Shown here in pieces: positions 60,488-64,000 of a DNA stretch of 64,000 nt. Made by a program: the position numbers and the translations under genes. Numbering within the stretch: the stretch's first letter is position 1; every line of letters starts with the position of its first letter. The DNA comes from Candidatus Bartonella washoeensis Sb944nv (lineage in GTDB: Bacteria > Pseudomonadota > Alphaproteobacteria > Rhizobiales > Rhizobiaceae): contig NZ_JH725023.1 of the NCBI RefSeq assembly GCF_000278135.1, positions 318,883-382,882 of the forward strand. Reading direction: 5' to 3'. The notes beneath the pieces are model-generated. The model saw only the letters and a list, made by a program, of their open reading frames with translations. It was not told the DNA's origin and did no database searches.

Positions 60488-60943
60488 ATGGGATTTTTTA
60501 ATTTTGTTAAAACAGTTGGCGAAAAGCTTGGTATTGGGGATCATGCGCCAAAAGAAAAAGATTTTAAGGCGGCATTCGATAGCTTTCAGCTCGACACAAA
60601 AAAAGTGAATATTCAGGTTGAAAATGGTAAAGCTGTTTTGAGTGGTGAGGTTCCAGATAGGGAAACACTTGAAAAAGCACTTTTGGTTGTTGGGAATTCG
60701 CAGGGTATTTCTTCTGTTGATATTGATCAATTAAAAATTGCAGATACGATGTCTAAAAAAGCCTCTCGCTTTTATGAGGTGAAATCTGGTGATAATCTCT
60801 GGAAAATTGCTGAAGAGGTTTATGGAAAAGGGCAAGGCGATAAAAACACATTCATTTTTGAAGCCAATAAGCCGATGCTGAAATCGCCTGATAAAATTTA
60901 TCCTGGACAAGTTTTGCGTATTCCTGAAATTGACCACGCTTAA
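60488..60943 (+). CDS. kbp: BON-LysM protein (Kbp/YgaU-like)
   Basis: A 151-residue protein with a BON domain (about 25-85; VNIQVENGKAVLSGEVPDRETLEKAL) and a C-terminal LysM domain (about 96-148; YEVKSGDNLWKIAEEVYG to IYPGQVLRIPEI). No signal peptide is seen. This is the layout of E. coli Kbp, a cytoplasmic potassium-binding protein. A strong AAAAGGAGG site precedes the ATG. It ends convergent to the copper protein gene, with a hairpin between. Confidence 0.85.
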   Translation: MGFFNFVKTVGEKLGIGDHAPKEKDFKAAFDSFQLDTKKVNIQVENGKAVLSGEVPDRETLEKALLVVGNSQGISSVDIDQLKIADTMSKKASRFYEVKSGDNLWKIAEEVYGKGQGDKNTFIFEANKPMLKSPDKIYPGQVLRIPEIDHA

Positions 60944-61002
60944 ATAAAAAAGGTAGACTATTTGCTTTTTACAATATGTTTTGCGGAGCTAAACAAAAAT
61001 AA

Positions 61003-61027
61003 GAAGCGTGAGATTTTCCCACGCTTC
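61003..61027 (-). terminator. Terminator after the copper chaperone gene
   Basis: Stem GAAGCGTG (61003-61010) with CACGCTTC (61020-61027) and a nine-base loop. On the minus strand it is followed by TTATTTTTGTTT, fitting a rho-independent terminator for the 61049-61630 gene. Confidence 0.65.
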
Positions 61028-61048
61028 GATTGCATGATGATGAAATAG

Positions 61049-61630
61049 CTAGTGAGTAGGAGCAGATTTGGAAGGCGAATTTACAGCCATAGCATTTACA
61101 GAGAAGTCAATGTCAATTGTTCCTGCTTGCTCAAACGTCAATTTTGCGCTGACTTTATCACCTAGCTTAAATGGGTGTGAAAGTCCCATGAACATAATGT
61201 GATCTCCACCTGGTTTAAGTGTGATTTCGCCATTACCGGGAATTTCGATACCATTGTGCATTTTTTCCATTTTCATGATATCGTTAACGACAGCCATAGA
61301 GTGAATTTCTGTTGACTGTACGCCGGTTGTTGAAACAGAAATCAAACGGTCTGGGGTGTTGCCGTGATTAATGATATAGAGATAACCGCTGCCAACTTTT
61401 ATGCCTCTAGGTGTTGCGCGTGTCCAAGGATGAAGGATTTCTATGTTGCCAATTTTATACTGTTGAGCGGTTGCGGGCAATGTTGTAAAAGCAAAGAGAA
61501 GAGCCCACAGGACATTTGTGATGAGCTTTTTAAGTGGATATTGTGCGTGTGCTGAATCTTTAGACATAAGCTTCTTTATTCTCTCGATGATAAATGTCAT
61601 CATTGATTTACCCTCCTTCGTTAAACTCAC
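61049..61630 (-). CDS. PCu(A)C-type periplasmic copper chaperone
   Basis: A DUF461/PCu(A)C protein that delivers Cu(I) to cytochrome oxidase. The metal residues form the H-M...H-x-M pattern: HSMAVVNDIMKMEKM then GGDHIMFMGL. The start is uncertain; the signal-anchor (LITNVLWALLFAFTTLPATAQQ) suits a start at Met22 (61567), and the upstream ATGs may be spurious. From Met22 it is 172 residues. It may be exported by Sec. It stands alone with a terminator after it. Confidence 0.85.
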   Translation of the reverse strand: MSLTKEGKSMMTFIIERIKKLMSKDSAHAQYPLKKLITNVLWALLFAFTTLPATAQQYKIGNIEILHPWTRATPRGIKVGSGYLYIINHGNTPDRLISVSTTGVQSTEIHSMAVVNDIMKMEKMHNGIEIPGNGEITLKPGGDHIMFMGLSHPFKLGDKVSAKLTFEQAGTIDIDFSVNAMAVNSPSKSAPTH

Positions 61631-62455
61631 TTTTGAGTGCTTTTTCCATTTTAGCAGAGTTTCTGTTTAAAATAAAAGAGAGAATTTCTAGAATTATATT
61701 GATTTGAATGTAAGGATAGGGGAATGAGTCCCTTATTTTGAAGGAATGGGATAAGATCTAAAATGGCAGTGCTCTTACAAACGGGATGGTTCGTTCTTAG
61801 TATATTTAAAAATTTAATAACAAATTTAATAAGAAGTATACAGGTGAGCAAAAGATCATCTTGGGTTTCTTAAAGTATGACTTTCAAACAGCAATGAACT
61901 ATTAGGCGGTTAGAACCAGAGCTATTGAGAGTGGATTAATGGACAATATCTTCACAAATATTAGTACTTAGCAAGGTTAGGCTTGACTCTATAAGTAATC
62001 GATATAAGAAATATTGTATCTATTAACCATATAAGAATACAGCATCCGTTAGAGATTTTGCTAAGGAAAGCTGTGATATTCGTGGTATAAATCAGTCGTG
62101 GTTGAGCGATATTTTGAAAATCTTTATTTTTTCAATTTTTATAAGTTGATATTTTTAAAAGAACGCAAGAAGGATATGCTATGATATCTGCATTATTAAT
62201 TAACTATGATGGCGTTTGCGCGTAAGTAGAATGCCTCTTTTAAAAGAAAAATTTCATTTTAGGAATGTTTCTTTCATTATTCTCTTGTAGCGGTAAAAGG
62301 CTGTTCTTATATACGAGGCAGCAAAATTTGTTGCGACTTACAGTTTATTGTTTGTGTAACTGGAAGTAGGAGGCAGATTTTGAGTTTTATCAAGGAGCTG
62401 CCTGAGAAAGATGCGTGATGAAGGTTGTGGTAGCTTGCTGAATGGAGATTATGAT
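61631..62455. other. Long leader region upstream of dnaK
   Basis: 825 bp without an intact gene. A protein-like string (SVRDFAKESCDIRGINQSWL) in a plus-strand frame near 62040-62150 hints at a small remnant. A good RpoH promoter lies at 62284-62315. Confidence 0.5.
62284..62315 (+). promoter_or_regulatory. Heat-shock (RpoH) promoter of dnaK
   Basis: CTTG at 62284-62287 and CTTATATACG at 62306-62315 with 18-base spacing. The second box fits every fixed position of the alphaproteobacterial heat-shock consensus CYTATNTNNG. It lies about 140 bp upstream of the dnaK ATG, leaving a long untranslated leader. Confidence 0.65.
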
Positions 62456-64000
62456 ATGGCAAAAGTAATTGGTATTGATTTGGGGACGACTAACTCTTGT
62501 GTCGCTGTTATGGATGGCAAAAACGCAAAGGTTATTGAAAACTCAGAAGGAGCACGGACTACACCTTCTGTTGTTGCATTTACTGATGGGGGCGAGCGGC
62601 TTGTTGGGCAGCCTGCTAAACGGCAAGCAGTTACGAACCCTGAAGGAACGATTTTTGCAGTTAAACGTTTGATTGGTCGCCGTTTTGATGACCCCATGGT
62701 TGAAAAAGATAAAGCGCTTGTGCCTTATAAAATTGTTAAGGGCGACAATGGTGATGCATGGGTTGAAGAAGCAGGTAAGAAATATTCTCCGTCGCAAATT
62801 TCAGCTATGATTTTGCAAAAGATGAAAGAAACTGCTGAGGCGTATCTTGGTGAAAAAGTTGAGCAAGCCGTTATTACGGTTCCTGCTTATTTTAATGACG
62901 CACAACGTCAAGCTACCAAAGATGCAGGTAAAATTGCAGGACTTGAGGTTTTGCGGATTATCAATGAGCCGACAGCTGCTGCTTTAGCATATGGTTTGGA
63001 TAAGAAAGACGGAAAAACGATTGCTGTTTACGATCTTGGTGGCGGTACATTTGATATTTCTGTACTTGAAATTGGAGATGGTGTTTTTGAAGTTAAGTCA
63101 ACCAATGGAGATACGTTTTTAGGTGGTGAAGACTTTGACATGCGTTTGGTCGGTTATTTTGCAGATGAATTCAAAAAAGAACAAGGGATTGATCTGAAAA
63201 ATGATAAACTGGCGTTGCAGCGCTTAAAAGAAGCGGCAGAAAAAGCAAAGATTGAACTTTCATCTTCACAGCAAACGGAAATCAATTTACCTTTTATTAC
63301 AGCAGATCAATCTGGTCCCAAGCACTTAACGATGAAATTGACTCGGGCGAAATTTGAATCTCTCGTTGACGATTTAGTTCGGCGTACTATTGAACCTTGT
63401 AAAGCTGCACTGAAAGATGCAGGATTGAAAGCTGGTGAGATTGACGAAGTGGTTTTAGTGGGTGGTATGACGCGTATGCCCAAGATTCAGGAAGTTGTGC
63501 AAAGCTTCTTCGGCAAGGATCCACATAAAGGTGTTAATCCCGATGAGGTTGTGGCGATGGGTGCCGCCATTCAAGGGGGTGTTTTGCAGGGCGATGTAAA
63601 AGACGTGTTGCTGTTGGATGTAACGCCTTTATCTTTAGGTATTGAAACGCTGGGTGGAGTTTTTACGCGCCTTATTGAACGCAATACCACTATCCCTACT
63701 AAAAAATCACAGGTTTTTTCAACAGCTGATGATAATCAGAATGCGGTGACTATTCGTGTTTTCCAAGGTGAGCGCGAAATGGCTAACGATAACAAATTAC
63801 TGGCTCAATTTGATCTTGTTGGTATTCCGCCAGCACCGCGTGGTGTGCCTCAGATTGAAGTTACTTTTGATATTGATGCGAATGGTATTGTCAATGTTTC
63901 GGCTAAGGATAAAGGAACTGGTAAAGAGCATCAAATTCGTATTCAGGCCTCAGGTGGTTTAAGTGATGCAGACATCGAAAAAATGGTAAAAGATGCAGAA
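62456..64000 (+). CDS. dnaK: Chaperone DnaK (Hsp70), 5' part, runs off the window
   Basis: The main ATP-driven Hsp70. The start is ATG 62456, eight bases after GGAG at 62444-62447. The 515 codons seen have [13 protein letters not shown] at the N-terminus, [19 protein letters not shown], the phosphate loop [29 protein letters not shown], the linker [15 protein letters not shown] and most of the substrate domain. The C-terminal lid lies beyond 64000, as would dnaJ if it follows. grpE and hrcA are 8 kb upstream. Confidence 0.98.
   Translation, partial: MAKVIGIDLGTTNSCVAVMDGKNAKVIENSEGARTTPSVVAFTDGGERLVGQPAKRQAVTNPEGTIFAVKRLIGRRFDDPMVEKDKALVPYKIVKGDNGDAWVEEAGKKYSPSQISAMILQKMKETAEAYLGEKVEQAVITVPAYFNDAQRQATKDAGKIAGLEVLRIINEPTAAALAYGLDKKDGKTIAVYDLGGGTFDISVLEIGDGVFEVKSTNGDTFLGGEDFDMRLVGYFADEFKKEQGIDLKNDKLALQRLKEAAEKAKIELSSSQQTEINLPFITADQSGPKHLTMKLTRAKFESLVDDLVRRTIEPCKAALKDAGLKAGEIDEVVLVGGMTRMPKIQEVVQSFFGKDPHKGVNPDEVVAMGAAIQGGVLQGDVKDVLLLDVTPLSLGIETLGGVFTRLIERNTTIPTKKSQVFSTADDNQNAVTIRVFQGEREMANDNKLLAQFDLVGIPPAPRGVPQIEVTFDIDANGIVNVSAKDKGTGKEHQIRIQASGGLSDADIEKMVKDAE

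Noticed and set aside
61624-61639. CIRCE-like inverted repeat (ACTCA...TGAGT)
   Set aside because: Arms are only five bases with a short loop; CIRCE requires nine-base arms with nine bases between them.

Overview
The window is a stretch of AT-rich chromosome from an alphaproteobacterium of the Rhizobiales (Hyphomicrobiales), most likely Bartonella or a close relative. Reasons: a class I lysyl-tRNA synthetase, AddAB instead of RecBCD, the ChvI/ChvG two-component system next to a short HPr kinase, a DivL-type pseudokinase beside ahcY, an IalB-family protein before rlmN, a TsaE-sugar kinase fusion, and long non-coding gaps that look like decayed genes. The genus is inferred from gene content and composition; no search was run. 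I see no rRNA, tRNA, insertion sequence, prophage or CRISPR array.

Layout. 1-2440: a decayed hibernation-factor (hpf) remnant, then intact ptsN, then about 1.35 kb without an intact gene. 2441-9900: ialB-like gene, rlmN, a LysE exporter (minus), argG, lysS, prfC. 9950-26878, all on the minus strand: accD-folC, an NDUFA9-like reductase, ahcY, divL, tsaE-kinase, addB-addA, trxA. 27445-34795, minus: an EI24/CysZ-like membrane protein, coaBC, ubiB, ubiE, gyrB. 35745-47761: an orphan periplasmic binding protein, comM (minus), tamA-tamB, an MsbA-like ABC exporter (minus), infC (minus, ATT start). 47959-55668: a hydrolase, a YgjP-type metallopeptidase, dapE, hemW-rdgB (minus), hrcA, grpE, thpR (minus). 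56239-60118, minus: chvI-chvG-hprK-EIIA(Man)-HPr. 60488-64000: a BON-LysM protein, a PCu(A)C copper protein (minus), and dnaK running off the window end.

How the genes connect. ptsN, HPr, EIIA(Man) and HprK are parts of a regulatory (non-transporting) phosphotransfer system that sits with the ChvG/ChvI envelope-stress sensor. hrcA, grpE and dnaK form a dispersed heat-shock set, each with a plausible promoter. DivL belongs to the DivK-CckA-CtrA cell-cycle circuit, and a sequence matching a CtrA box lies 130 bp before addB, two genes away. tamA/tamB and the ABC exporter are envelope biogenesis functions. lysS-prfC, infC, rlmN and tsaE are translation functions.

Most of the window is ordinary core genome, and I did not find a convincing undescribed multi-gene system. 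The more interesting points are small: an ATT start for infC, a ribbon-helix-helix domain fused to CoaBC, the AmgK-like kinase fused to TsaE without its MurU partner gene, the CtrA-like box, the hpf remnant, AccD without zinc-ribbon cysteines, and several perfect tandem repeats or palindromes in intergenic DNA.
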